Source of the DNA: Rubrivivax sp.
Lineage (GTDB): Bacteria > Pseudomonadota > Gammaproteobacteria > Burkholderiales > Burkholderiaceae
Assembly: GCA_016790225.1 (NCBI GenBank)
Contig: JAEUOZ010000033.1
Coordinates: 29,153-93,152 of the forward strand
DNA length: 64,000 bases
Reading direction: 5' to 3'
How positions within the stretch are numbered: position 1 is the stretch's first letter; every line of letters starts with the position of its first letter. This document shows, piece after piece, positions 52,040-59,012 of this stretch. The position numbers and the translations under genes are program-made. The notes beneath the pieces are model-generated. The model was not told the DNA's origin. It saw only the letters and a list, made by a program, of their open reading frames with translations, and made no database searches.

Positions 52040-52723
52040 TCAGTCCACGACTAGAGCGGACTCGCGAAGCCGAATGGCCATCGCGCTCACGGAGACACCG
52101 AAGCAGTAAGCGAGGCTCGGGAAGCGCCTTCCATCGAAGGACTCAGCCCTTGCCACTGCGGAAGCAAACTGCAATGACTCCCGCGGTGCAGTAAAGAGGT
52201 GGTGTGCTGAACCGCCGCCCAAGTGAAACGCCACGGTCTCAGACAAGGGAAGCGGCTTTCGAGTCCCGAATCTCACCTCAAAGGCAGAGACGAGTGGCTT
52301 CAGTGGTACCAAGAGACATGCGGCGAAGTAGTCAGCCTCCTGCTCAAGCGGAGGCCTGCCCGTCAACTGGTACCCGTGTATCGGTCGATCACGATGCGCA
52401 ACTCTGTCGCCAACCCACGGGTGGAGCACAAAGTGCCCAATCTCATGAGCTGCCGTGAACCGCTGAACGTGGAAAGGGAAACGACTGGAAACTGCAAGCA
52501 TTCCAGTTCGCCTGTCTAAAGATCCGGCAGCTTCGTACTCGGAGCCTCGCTCAGTCTGCACGCGCTCGCGCGGGTCATAGTGAAGACCCAAGCACTCCGC
52601 CACAACCCGCGGCTCAAACATCGCCTCGATCCGAGGTACGCCCAGTGGCCACAGTAGCTCACGCTGCGACCAAACTTCAAACTGAAGTCGACGAACTTCC
52701 TTCTCAATAGCAACCTTGTCCAT
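52040..52723 (-). CDS. ImmA/IrrE-family metallopeptidase
   Basis: From the ATG at 52723 the product has 227 residues. The zinc motif is TAAHEIGHFVLH (HExxH), and the third ligand is probably the Glu in PLEQEADYFAACLLVP. This order is the hallmark of the ImmA/IrrE (COG2856) family, whose members cut or regulate XRE-type repressors in mobile elements, toxin-antitoxin modules and stress responses. No XRE repressor gene is visible beside it, which is unusual. The C-terminal 60 residues (SESFDGRRF-like ending FGVSVSAMAIRLRESALVVD) may be a small helix-turn-helix-like segment. Base composition differs from neighbours, consistent with transfer. Confidence 0.85.
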   Translation of the reverse strand: MDKVAIEKEVRRLQFEVWSQRELLWPLGVPRIEAMFEPRVVAECLGLHYDPRERVQTERGSEYEAAGSLDRRTGMLAVSSRFPFHVQRFTAAHEIGHFVLHPWVGDRVAHRDRPIHGYQLTGRPPLEQEADYFAACLLVPLKPLVSAFEVRFGTRKPLPLSETVAFHLGGGSAHHLFTAPRESLQFASAVARAESFDGRRFPSLAYCFGVSVSAMAIRLRESALVVD

Positions 52724-52741
52724 GGTGGCGCCCAAGCCGTA

Positions 52742-52790
52742 ACGCTACCGATAGTGTAGCATGCTCTTCCACAACACTACCGGTAGTGTA
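52742..52790. promoter_or_regulatory. Two directly repeated palindromic operators before the ImmA-like gene
   Basis: ACGCTACCGATAGTGTA (52742-52758) and ACACTACCGGTAGTGTA (from about 52774) are 15/17 identical and 32 bp apart, about three helical turns. The second contains a perfect 16-bp palindrome (52774-52789). They sit 19-67 bp upstream of the ImmA-like ATG, where a repressor would bind. Confidence 0.75.
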
Positions 52791-52884
52791 TAGTAACATC
52801 CTTCAGCAGCCGCGATCTGAGGTCTAGCATGGCGCTGGAGCTGTCCGCGAAGGCTCGACGCTACTCGCGGCCGGGCATGCCCTA

Positions 52885-52902
52885 CGGGCTCTTTTTAGCC
52901 CG
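52885..52902. terminator. Short hairpin with T-rich loop at the right end of the island
   Basis: CGGGCT and AGCCCG pair perfectly around the loop CTTTTT. It could terminate a short transcript starting at the operator pair in the + direction; the T-run is in the loop, so intrinsic termination is uncertain. Confidence 0.35.
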
Positions 52903-53229
52903 ACCTCTCCTGGCGTCACGCGTCCACGGGCGGCTGAGCTTTACGTTCGGCGGCTTCGACTTCTCTGCAATTCCCTTCGGCTGCTACGAGCCACGCTGGT
53001 TCATGAGCAGCCAGCACGTGAACGAGGACGAGGCCGTGCGCATCCACCGCGACGTGAAGAGCCGCCTGTCGATGGGTGTGCACTGGGGCACCTTCCGCCT
53101 CTGCGACGACCCCATCCAGGCACCGCTGCGCGGCCTGCCGCTGGCGCGCCAGCAGCAGGCCGTGGCAGACCAGGACTTCGTGCTCTTCAAGCTGGGCGAA
53201 ACGCGCGTGCTGAAGGCCGCAGCCGCGCC

Positions 53230-53277
53230 ATGAGCCGAGACACGTGCCGGGACATGTGCCAGGACATGAGCCGGGAC
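53230..53277 (+). repeat. Four tandem 12-bp repeats at the 5' end of the DUF5329 gene
   Basis: Units are ATGAGCCGAGAC, ACGTGCCGGGAC, ATGTGCCAGGAC and ATGAGCCGGGAC. Three of the four units begin with ATG in the gene frame, giving stacked potential start codons. Confidence 0.75.
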
Positions 53278-53694
53278 ATCAGCCCAGCCATGAGGCAAGC
53301 CTGGCGCGCGACGCCGGCCAGGCTGCTGTCCAGACGGATCGCCGTGCCGGCGACCCTGCTGCTGGCCGCCCTGGCCGCCAGCGCCTGGGCCGCGCCGCCC
53401 CCGGCCGAGCAGCGCCGCATCGACGCTGTGCTGGCCGCGATGGCCGCCGATCGGCAATCGCGTTTCATGCGCGCCGGCGTGGCCTTTTCCGGCAGCGATG
53501 CGGCGCGCTTCCTGCGCGCCAAGCTGCTCGCCCAGGGCGCCCAGGTGCAGACGGCCGAGGCCTTCATCGAGCAGATCGCCAGCCGCTCCAGCAGCACCGG
53601 CCGTCCCTACCTCGTGTGTTCAGCCGACGGCCAGCGCTGCGTGGAATCGGGCGAGCACCTGCGCGCGCTGCTGCCGCCTGCCGCGAGCCGATAG
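53230..53694 (+). CDS. DUF5329-family exported protein
   Basis: The product has 154 residues from the ATG at 53230, which overlaps the MBL pseudogene stop (ATGA). The first 16 residues come from four tandem 12-bp repeats (53230-53277) and read as MSRD-like units, so the functional start may be the ATG at 53290. From there a Sec signal peptide follows (MRQAWRATPARLLSRR then VPATLLLAALAASAWA). The mature part has EQRRIDAVLAAMAADRQSRFMRAG, AARFLRAKLLAQG and TAEAFIEQIASRSSSTGRPY, the DUF5329 layout. The function is unknown; the protein is probably periplasmic. It is convergent with the Bug receptor gene, with only 3 bp between them. Confidence 0.8.
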   Translation: MSRDTCRDMCQDMSRDISPAMRQAWRATPARLLSRRIAVPATLLLAALAASAWAAPPPAEQRRIDAVLAAMAADRQSRFMRAGVAFSGSDAARFLRAKLLAQGAQVQTAEAFIEQIASRSSSTGRPYLVCSADGQRCVESGEHLRALLPPAASR

Positions 53695-53697
53695 CCC

Positions 53698-54708
53698 TCA
53701 CTCGGCGCGGATGTTGTTCGCCTTGACGACCTCGCCCCAGGTCTTGTGGTGGCTGCGGGTCAGCGTGGCCAGCTGCTCGGCCGTGCCGCCACCGGGCTCG
53801 TCACCGCGCTCCAGGATGGTCCGCGTGACGGTGGCGTCCTTCAGGGCCGTATTCAGCGCGGTGTTGGCGCGCGCCACGATGTCGGCGCTCAGGCCGGGCG
53901 GGCCGTACAGGCCGATGAAGGAGACGATGTTGAAGTCCTTGATTCCCAGCTCCGAAGCCGTGGGCACATCGGGGAAGGCGGGCACGCGCCGTGCGCTGGT
54001 CACCAGCAGCGGGCGCAGCTGGCCGGAGCGGATGAAGGGCGCGATCACCGACGTGGCGTCGAACATCGCGTCCAGGCGGCCGGCGATCAGATCGGTCATG
54101 GCCGGGCTGCTGCCCTTGTAGGGCACGTGGTTCATCGCGGGGCTGCCCAGGCGCTCGCGCAGCAACTCCATCGTCACGTGAGGCAGCGCGCCGATGCCGC
54201 CAGTGCCGTAATCGATGCCCTTGCCGGCCTTGCTGCGCGACTGGGCCAGCTCCACGAACTGCGCGTAGGTCTTCACCGGCGACGTGGCCGGCACCGCCAG
54301 CACCAGCGCCGATTGCAGCATCAGGCCGATGGGCGTGAGCTGGCGCGCATCCACGATGCCCAGCGTCGGGTTGACGTGGCCCATGATGGTCAGCGAGCCA
54401 TTGCCCACCAGCAGCCGGCTGCCGTCCGGCGCGGCCTTCATCACTTCGGCGGCGGCCAGGTTGCCGTTGACGCCGGCCTTGTTGTCGATCAGCAGCGGCT
54501 GGCCCAGCGCACCCTGCAGCGCGCCCTGCATCACGCGCACCGCAAAGTCCGTCTGCCCGCCGGGCGGGAAACCGACGACGGTGGTGACCGGCTTGGTCGG
54601 CCAGGCCGCCTGGGCCCAGGCGGCCGGCGCGGCGAGGGCAGCCAGGCCCAGTGCAGCGGCGCCGATCAGCGCATGGCGACGCAGGGTCGAGAAGGGGATG
54701 GTGTTCAT
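53698..54708 (-). CDS. Bug-family (tripartite tricarboxylate transporter) periplasmic binding protein
   Basis: The product has 336 residues. A signal peptide (MNTIPFSTLRRHALIGAAAL...APAAWAQ) precedes AWPTKPVTTVVGFPPGGQTD, the standard Bug N-terminus. Further signatures are VDNKAGVNGNLAA-like (IDNKAGVNGNLAAAEV), GTGGIGALPHVTMELL and HVPYKGSSPAMTDLIAGRLD. AGGAGA lies 6 bases before the ATG. Bug proteins capture small carboxylates and related compounds and are expanded in Burkholderiales; the ligand cannot be told. No TctAB membrane genes are nearby, which is normal for Bug orphans. It is divergent from a LacI regulator with shared operators, so it is probably controlled by it. Confidence 0.93.
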   Translation of the reverse strand: MNTIPFSTLRRHALIGAAALGLAALAAPAAWAQAAWPTKPVTTVVGFPPGGQTDFAVRVMQGALQGALGQPLLIDNKAGVNGNLAAAEVMKAAPDGSRLLVGNGSLTIMGHVNPTLGIVDARQLTPIGLMLQSALVLAVPATSPVKTYAQFVELAQSRSKAGKGIDYGTGGIGALPHVTMELLRERLGSPAMNHVPYKGSSPAMTDLIAGRLDAMFDATSVIAPFIRSGQLRPLLVTSARRVPAFPDVPTASELGIKDFNIVSFIGLYGPPGLSADIVARANTALNTALKDATVTRTILERGDEPGGGTAEQLATLTRSHHKTWGEVVKANNIRAE

Positions 54709-54756
54709 GGTGTCTCCTGGGTGTGCGGTGCGGGTCCGGGGATCTGTCGGGAGGTA

Positions 54757-54795
54757 TCCGATGTCGGATAGCGCTATCCTAGGACAGCGCTGTCC
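54757..54795. promoter_or_regulatory. Cluster of palindromes in the bug-lacI divergent promoter
   Basis: TCCGATGTCGGA (54757-54768) overlaps GGATAGCGCTATCC (54766-54779), which is followed at 54782 by GGACAGCGCTGTCC. The last two are perfect 14-bp palindromes with 16-bp centre spacing. The CG-centred form is typical of LacI-family operators. They lie 49-87 bp before the Bug gene start. Confidence 0.75.
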
Positions 54796-54875
54796 AAACG
54801 TGTTCCAGGACTTTCCCTAGACCCTCTGAAGCTCGTGGACAATGGATTTGCTGCGGCCTCGCTCAGGAGTCCATC

Positions 54876-54889
54876 GGATATCGCTATCC
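54876..54889. promoter_or_regulatory. Third operator-like copy closer to the LacI gene
   Basis: GGATATCGCTATCC matches GGATAGCGCTATCC at 13 of 14 positions, lies 110 bp from it (start to start) and 59 bp before the LacI start. A looped two-site arrangement is possible. Confidence 0.6.
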
Positions 54890-54947
54890 TTGAGACTGCA
54901 GCCCCGGCGCCCGACACAGCCCTCGCCTTCCACACCCACCCCGCCCG

Positions 54948-55973
54948 ATGCCTCCCAATCCCGCCCGCCCCCGCGCCACCGGCCGCGTCACGCTGGCCGA
55001 TGTCGCCCGCCTGGCCGGTGTGAGCCCGATCACGGTGTCGCGCGCGCTGCGCGGCGAGCGCGCGGTCGATGCCGAACTGGCGGCCCGCGCCAAGGCTGCA
55101 GCCGATCGCCTGGGCTATGTGCCGGATCCGGCGGCGCGCGCCCTGGCTTCGCGCCACAGCACGCACGTGGCGCTGCTGATTCCGATGCTGTCCAACGCGC
55201 TCTTCGTCGATCTGCTGGAAGGTGTGCAGCGCACGCTGCGCCAGGCGGGCTACCAGACGCTGATCGGCGTGACCCACTACGACCCCGCCGAAGAAGAGCA
55301 GCTGCTGCGCGAACAGCTGCAGCACCGCCCGGCGGGGCTGCTGGTGACGGGCTTCGAAGGCAGCGAGGCCACCCGCGCGCTGGTGCGCTCCAGCGGCCTG
55401 CCCTGCGTGCACCTGATGGAGATCTCGCACGCCCCGGGGGTCTACAGCGTGGGCTTCTCGCAGGCCGATGCGGCTGCAGAGCTGACGCGTCACCTGATGA
55501 GCACCGGGCGCCGCCGCATCGCCTTTGCCGCCGCGCAGCTGGATCCGCGCACGCTGCAGCGCCTGGCCGGCTGGCGCCGCGAGATGATGGCCGCTGGCCT
55601 GCACACGCCGACGCTGGAGTGGCTGAACCCGGCGCCGTCTTCACTGGCGCTGGGCGCCACGCTGTTCGAGCAGATCCTGGCGCAGACGCCGCCGGTGGAT
55701 GCGATCTTCTTCTGCAACGACGATCTGGCCCAGGGCGCGCTGCTGGCCGCGCTGCAGCTGAAGATCCCCGTGCCGCAGCGCGTGGCCGTGGCCGGCTTCA
55801 ACGATCTCACCGGCAGCGATCGCATGATCCCGCCGCTGAGCACCGTGCGCACGCGCCGGCGCGAGATCGGCGTGGCCGCCGCGGGCATGCTGCTGTCGCT
55901 GATCCGCGGCGAAGCAGTGCCGGCCCAGAGCATCGACCTGGGCTACGAGCTGGTGCTGCGCGGCAGCACCTGA
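54948..55973 (+). CDS. LacI-family transcriptional regulator
   Basis: The product has 341 residues. The DNA-binding helix-turn-helix and hinge are VTLADVARLAGVSPITVSRA (residues 14-33) and LGYVPDPAARALAS. The effector domain has the periplasmic-binding-protein fold (VALLIPMLSNALFVDLLEG, DAIFFCNDDLAQGALLAAL, VAVAGFNDL, LSTVRTRRREIG). This is the GntR-type gluconate subfamily of LacI by its hinge and by FNDL. The effector is unknown; the neighbouring Bug receptor is the probable target. Three CG-centred palindromes lie in the shared upstream region. Confidence 0.92.
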   Translation: MPPNPARPRATGRVTLADVARLAGVSPITVSRALRGERAVDAELAARAKAAADRLGYVPDPAARALASRHSTHVALLIPMLSNALFVDLLEGVQRTLRQAGYQTLIGVTHYDPAEEEQLLREQLQHRPAGLLVTGFEGSEATRALVRSSGLPCVHLMEISHAPGVYSVGFSQADAAAELTRHLMSTGRRRIAFAAAQLDPRTLQRLAGWRREMMAAGLHTPTLEWLNPAPSSLALGATLFEQILAQTPPVDAIFFCNDDLAQGALLAALQLKIPVPQRVAVAGFNDLTGSDRMIPPLSTVRTRRREIGVAAAGMLLSLIRGEAVPAQSIDLGYELVLRGST

Positions 55974-56017
55974 GCGCCAGCGGGTCAGCGGCCGGGCAGG
56001 CGCGCTGGCCGGCCGCC

Positions 56018-56079
56018 GCTCCCCGCCCCCGCTCCCCGCTCCCCGCTCCCCGCTCCCCGCTCCCCGCTCCCCGCTCCCC
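56018..56079 (+). repeat. Tandem heptamer GCTCCCC array
   Basis: One copy at 56018-56024, a degenerate 6-base unit, then seven perfect copies at 56031-56079. The array lies between the LacI stop and operator site B and ends one base before that site. The seven-base unit means that copy changes alter promoter geometry by steps of seven bases. Confidence 0.9.
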
Positions 56080-56080
56080 A

Positions 56081-56100
56081 AGATTGTTGACAATCTGCAA
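56081..56100. promoter_or_regulatory. Operator-like inverted repeat B upstream of pbfA-phnY
   Basis: AGATTGT-TG-ACAATCT is a perfect 7-2-7 palindrome, with the right flank GCAA matching site A in inverted sense. It ends 23 bp before the pbfA ATG, where a bound repressor would block initiation. Confidence 0.75.
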
Positions 56101-56123
56101 TCCGCGTCTAGCATGCTGACGCC

Positions 56124-57515
56124 ATGCACACCCCGGCGCCCGGCGAGGGCGACATCAACGGCACGCCCGAGCGCCAGCGCTGGCAGGCCGAGCACCTGGA
56201 CGATGCCAGCCGCGCGCTGCTGGCGCGCGACAGCGCGGCCTTCCTGCACCAGGCGGTCTCCACGCCCTGCCTGGCCCCCATCGCACGCGCCGAAGGCGTG
56301 TGGATCGAGGATCTGGCCGGGCGCCGCTACCTGGATTTCCACGGCAACAACGTGCACCACCTGGGCCACGGCCATCCGGAGGTGCTGGCGGCCATCAAGG
56401 CGCAGCTGGATGAGCTGTCCTTCGCGCCGCGCCGCTTTGCCCCGCTGCGCGCGGTGGAACTGGCCGAGGCGCTGGCCGATCGCTTCCAGGCGCTCACCGG
56501 CCAGCCCGGCCGCGTGCTCTTCACCACCGGCGGCAGCGATGCCGTGGAAGTGGCCATCAAGCTGGCGCGCGCCGCCACGGGACGCTTCAAGACCCTGAGC
56601 TTCTGGGATGCCTTTCACGGTGCGGGTTTCGGCGCCAGCAGCGTGGGCGGCGAATCGCTGTTCCGCGGCGGGCGCAGCGGCCCGCTGCTGCCGGGCAGCG
56701 AGCATGTCGCACCCTTCGGCTGCTACCGCTGCGCCTATGGTCACGCGGTCGATGCCGAGGGCCGGCCGGATCTGCAGCGCTGCGGCCTGGCCTGCGCCGG
56801 CATGGTGCGCTACGTGCTGGAGCGCGAAGGCGATGTCGCCGCCGTGGTGGCCGAGCCGGCGCGCGCCGTGCCCTACATTCCCCCGCCCGGCTACTGGCAG
56901 GCCGTGCGCAAAGCCTGCCAGGCCCAGGGCACGCTGCTGATCTTTGACGAGATCCCCACCGGCCTGGGCAAGACCGGCCGCTTCTTCGCCGCCGAACACG
57001 ATGGCGCCGCACCGGACATCCTGGTGCTGGGCAAGGCCCTGGGCGGCGGCGTGCTGCCCATCGCCGCCTGCATCGCCCGCGCCGACCTCAACGTGGCGGG
57101 TGCCTATGCGCTGGGCCACTACACGCACGAGAAGAATCCCGTCACCGCCGCCGCCGCCCTGGCCACGCTGCAGGTGATCGAGCGCGACGGCCTGGTGGCG
57201 CACGCCGCCGCGCTGGGCACCCATGCGCTGGAACGCCTGCAGGCGATGAAGCGCCGCCATCCGCTGATCGGCGACGTCAGGGGCCGCGGCCTGCTGCTGG
57301 GCATCGAGCTGGTCGAGCAGCGCGACACGCGCCAGCCGGCGCGCGCCGCGGCCGAGCGTGTGCTCTACCGTGCGCTGTCCGCCGGGCTCTCGTTCAAGAC
57401 CACCATGGGCAACGTGCTGACCCTCACGCCGCCCTTGATCACCACCCGCGCGCAGATGGACCAGGCCCTGGACATCCTGGATCAGGCCATCGCCGCCGAA
57501 GAGAGCCCGACATGA
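56124..57515 (+). CDS. pbfA: Class III PLP enzyme, probable (R)-1-hydroxy-2-aminoethylphosphonate ammonia-lyase
   Basis: The product has 463 residues with the class III aminotransferase fold. Blocks include YLDFHGNNVHHLGHGHPEVL, VLFTTGGSDAVEVAIKLARA, LLIFDEIPTGLGKTGRFF and the PLP lysine Lys304 in VLGKALGGG. The FHGNNVHHLGHGHP start and the cysteine-rich HVAPFGCYRCAYGH are features I associate with PbfA, which removes ammonia from 1-hydroxy-AEP to give phosphonoacetaldehyde. The direct link to phnY (the stop overlaps its ATG) fits, since PhnY uses that aldehyde. A transaminase for AEP or a related amine remains possible. Operator site B lies just upstream. Confidence 0.82.
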   Translation: MHTPAPGEGDINGTPERQRWQAEHLDDASRALLARDSAAFLHQAVSTPCLAPIARAEGVWIEDLAGRRYLDFHGNNVHHLGHGHPEVLAAIKAQLDELSFAPRRFAPLRAVELAEALADRFQALTGQPGRVLFTTGGSDAVEVAIKLARAATGRFKTLSFWDAFHGAGFGASSVGGESLFRGGRSGPLLPGSEHVAPFGCYRCAYGHAVDAEGRPDLQRCGLACAGMVRYVLEREGDVAAVVAEPARAVPYIPPPGYWQAVRKACQAQGTLLIFDEIPTGLGKTGRFFAAEHDGAAPDILVLGKALGGGVLPIAACIARADLNVAGAYALGHYTHEKNPVTAAAALATLQVIERDGLVAHAAALGTHALERLQAMKRRHPLIGDVRGRGLLLGIELVEQRDTRQPARAAAERVLYRALSAGLSFKTTMGNVLTLTPPLITTRAQMDQALDILDQAIAAEESPT

Positions 57516-58960
57516 GCCCACGCCCCCGCGTCATCGAGACACCCCTTCGCGAAGGCCTGCGCATCGCGGGCGACAAGGTCTACAGCGAGCGTGTCATCGA
57601 GGTGCGCTACCCCTGGACCGGCGAAGTGGTGGCCACCGTGCCCAAGGCCACGGTGGAAGACGTACGGCGCGCCATCCGCATCGGCCGCGAATACAAGCCC
57701 ACGCTGACCCGGCACGAGCGCTACCGGATCCTGATGAAGGCCGGCGAGCTGATCGCCGCGCGGCAGGCCCAGATCGCCCGCACCATCACGCTGGAATCGG
57801 GCCTGTGCCTGAAGGACACGAACTACGAGGTGGGCCGTGCCAGCGACGTGCTGCTGTTCGCTGCGCAGCAGGCGCTGATCGACGACGGCCAGAGCTTCAG
57901 CTGCGATCTCACGCACCACGGCAAGCAGCGCCGCGTGCACACGATGCGCGAGCCCATGCTGGGCGTGATCAGCGCCATCACGCCCTTCAATCACCCGCTG
58001 AACCAGGTGATCCACAAGGTGGCGCCCTCGGTGGCCACCAACAACCGCATGGTGCTCAAGCCCACCGAGAAGACGCCGCTGGCCGCGCTGGCCCTGGCCG
58101 ACATCCTGTACGAAGCCGGCCTGCCGCCACCGATGCTGAGCGTGATCACCGGCGATCCGGCCGAGATCGCCGACGAGATGCTCACAAACGAACAGGTGGA
58201 CATCGTCACCTTCACCGGCGGCGTGGCCATCGGCAAATACATCGCCGCAAAAGCCGTCTACAAGCGCCAGATCCTGGAGCTGGGCGGCAACGATCCGCTG
58301 GTGGTGATGGACGATGCCGACATCGACAAGGCGGCGGAGCTGGCGGCCAGCGGCAGCTACAAGAACAGCGGCCAGCGCTGCACCGCCGTCAAGCGCATCC
58401 TCGTGCACCAGGCGATCGCCGCGGATTTCAGCGAGACGCTGCGCGCGAAGACCGCGGCCTGGACCTACGGCGACCCCTTGGATCCGAAGGTAGACATGGG
58501 CACCGTCATCGACGAGCGCGCCGCCAGCCTCTTCGAGCGCCGCGTCAACGATGCCGTGGCCCAGGGCGCGCGTCTGCTGCACGGCAACGTCAGACACGGC
58601 GCCAGCTATTCACCCACCGTGATCGACCGCGTGCACGGCGGGATGGAGGTGGTGCAGCAGGAGACCTTCGGCCCCGTCTCCCCGGTCATCAGCTTCACCG
58701 ACATCGACGACGCGATCCGGCAGGTCAACTCCACCGCCTACGGCCTGTCCAGCGGCGTGTGCACCAACCGCATGGATCACATCATGCGCTTCGTCAGGGA
58801 GCTGCAGGTCGGCAGCGTCAACGTCTGGGAAGTCCCCGGCTACCGCCTGGAAGTCACCCCCTTCGGCGGCATCAAGGATTCCGGCCTGGGCATCAAGGAA
58901 GGCGTGCAGGAGTGCTGCAAGGGCTTCACGAATACGAAGACGTATTCGGTGCCTTGGTGA
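57512..58960 (+). CDS. phnY: Phosphonoacetaldehyde dehydrogenase PhnY
   Basis: The product has 482 residues, the usual PhnY length. It has the ALDH blocks PFNHPLNQVIHKVAPSVATN, the base Glu in QILELGGNDP, the nucleophile Cys290 in NSGQRCTAVKRI, and the C-terminal VTPFGGIKDSGLGIKEGVQE. It oxidises phosphonoacetaldehyde to phosphonoacetate with NAD. The ATG overlaps the pbfA stop (ATGA), showing translational coupling, so the aldehyde made by PbfA is consumed directly. Phosphonoacetate would then go to PhnA, encoded about 8 kb upstream. Confidence 0.92.
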   Translation: MSPRPRVIETPLREGLRIAGDKVYSERVIEVRYPWTGEVVATVPKATVEDVRRAIRIGREYKPTLTRHERYRILMKAGELIAARQAQIARTITLESGLCLKDTNYEVGRASDVLLFAAQQALIDDGQSFSCDLTHHGKQRRVHTMREPMLGVISAITPFNHPLNQVIHKVAPSVATNNRMVLKPTEKTPLAALALADILYEAGLPPPMLSVITGDPAEIADEMLTNEQVDIVTFTGGVAIGKYIAAKAVYKRQILELGGNDPLVVMDDADIDKAAELAASGSYKNSGQRCTAVKRILVHQAIAADFSETLRAKTAAWTYGDPLDPKVDMGTVIDERAASLFERRVNDAVAQGARLLHGNVRHGASYSPTVIDRVHGGMEVVQQETFGPVSPVISFTDIDDAIRQVNSTAYGLSSGVCTNRMDHIMRFVRELQVGSVNVWEVPGYRLEVTPFGGIKDSGLGIKEGVQECCKGFTNTKTYSVPW

Positions 58961-58992
58961 GGGGCGGGTCTCGGCGCCGGCCCGGGGCCTTG

Positions 58993-59012
58993 GACCGACC
59001 TGCGCGTCGGTC
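58993..59012. terminator. Hairpin between convergent phnY and hepT
   Basis: GACCGAC and GTCGGTC pair perfectly around a 6-base loop, overlapping the hepT stop by two bases. There is no T-run. A bidirectional terminator is plausible. Confidence 0.4.

Larger units (their letters stand above)
52020..52945. other. Lower-GC inserted island carrying an ImmA/IrrE-like gene
   Basis: The segment lies exactly between two homologous parts of the MBL-fold pseudogene and is visibly less GC-rich, with different codon use. It holds one gene on the - strand, a paired operator region (52742-52790) and a hairpin (52885-52902). No transposase, integrase, terminal inverted repeat or clear target duplication was found, so the mechanism of entry is open. 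The ends are known only to within about 10 bp. Confidence 0.65.
51596..53233 (+). pseudogene. Metallo-beta-lactamase-fold (NAPE-PLD-like) lipoprotein gene, decayed and interrupted
   Basis: The 5' part (51596 to about 51870) encodes a signal peptide with lipobox LLTAGC (Cys25), then NPYQDPARRHHRADGFNN and FWRWQWERL, typical of MBL-fold lipoproteins. The metal-binding centre is missing. The next homologous pieces are in other frames: LPWDHNATVWGGFVVQG (51882-51932, then TAG) and YSLFYAGSTGQSADLKAPGERL (about 51954-52019). The C-terminus resumes at about 52946 as GGFDFSAIPFGCYEPRWFM, HVNEDEAVRIHRDV and MGVHWGTFRLCDDP to the stop at 53231-53233. The gene has thus lost its centre by deletion and frameshift and carries a roughly 0.9-kb insertion. 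The ATGA overlap with the DUF5329 gene is a relic of the original operon. Confidence 0.8.

Noticed and set aside
56018..56079. Heptamer array as a CRISPR array
   Set aside because: Units are contiguous 7-mers without spacers and no cas gene is present.
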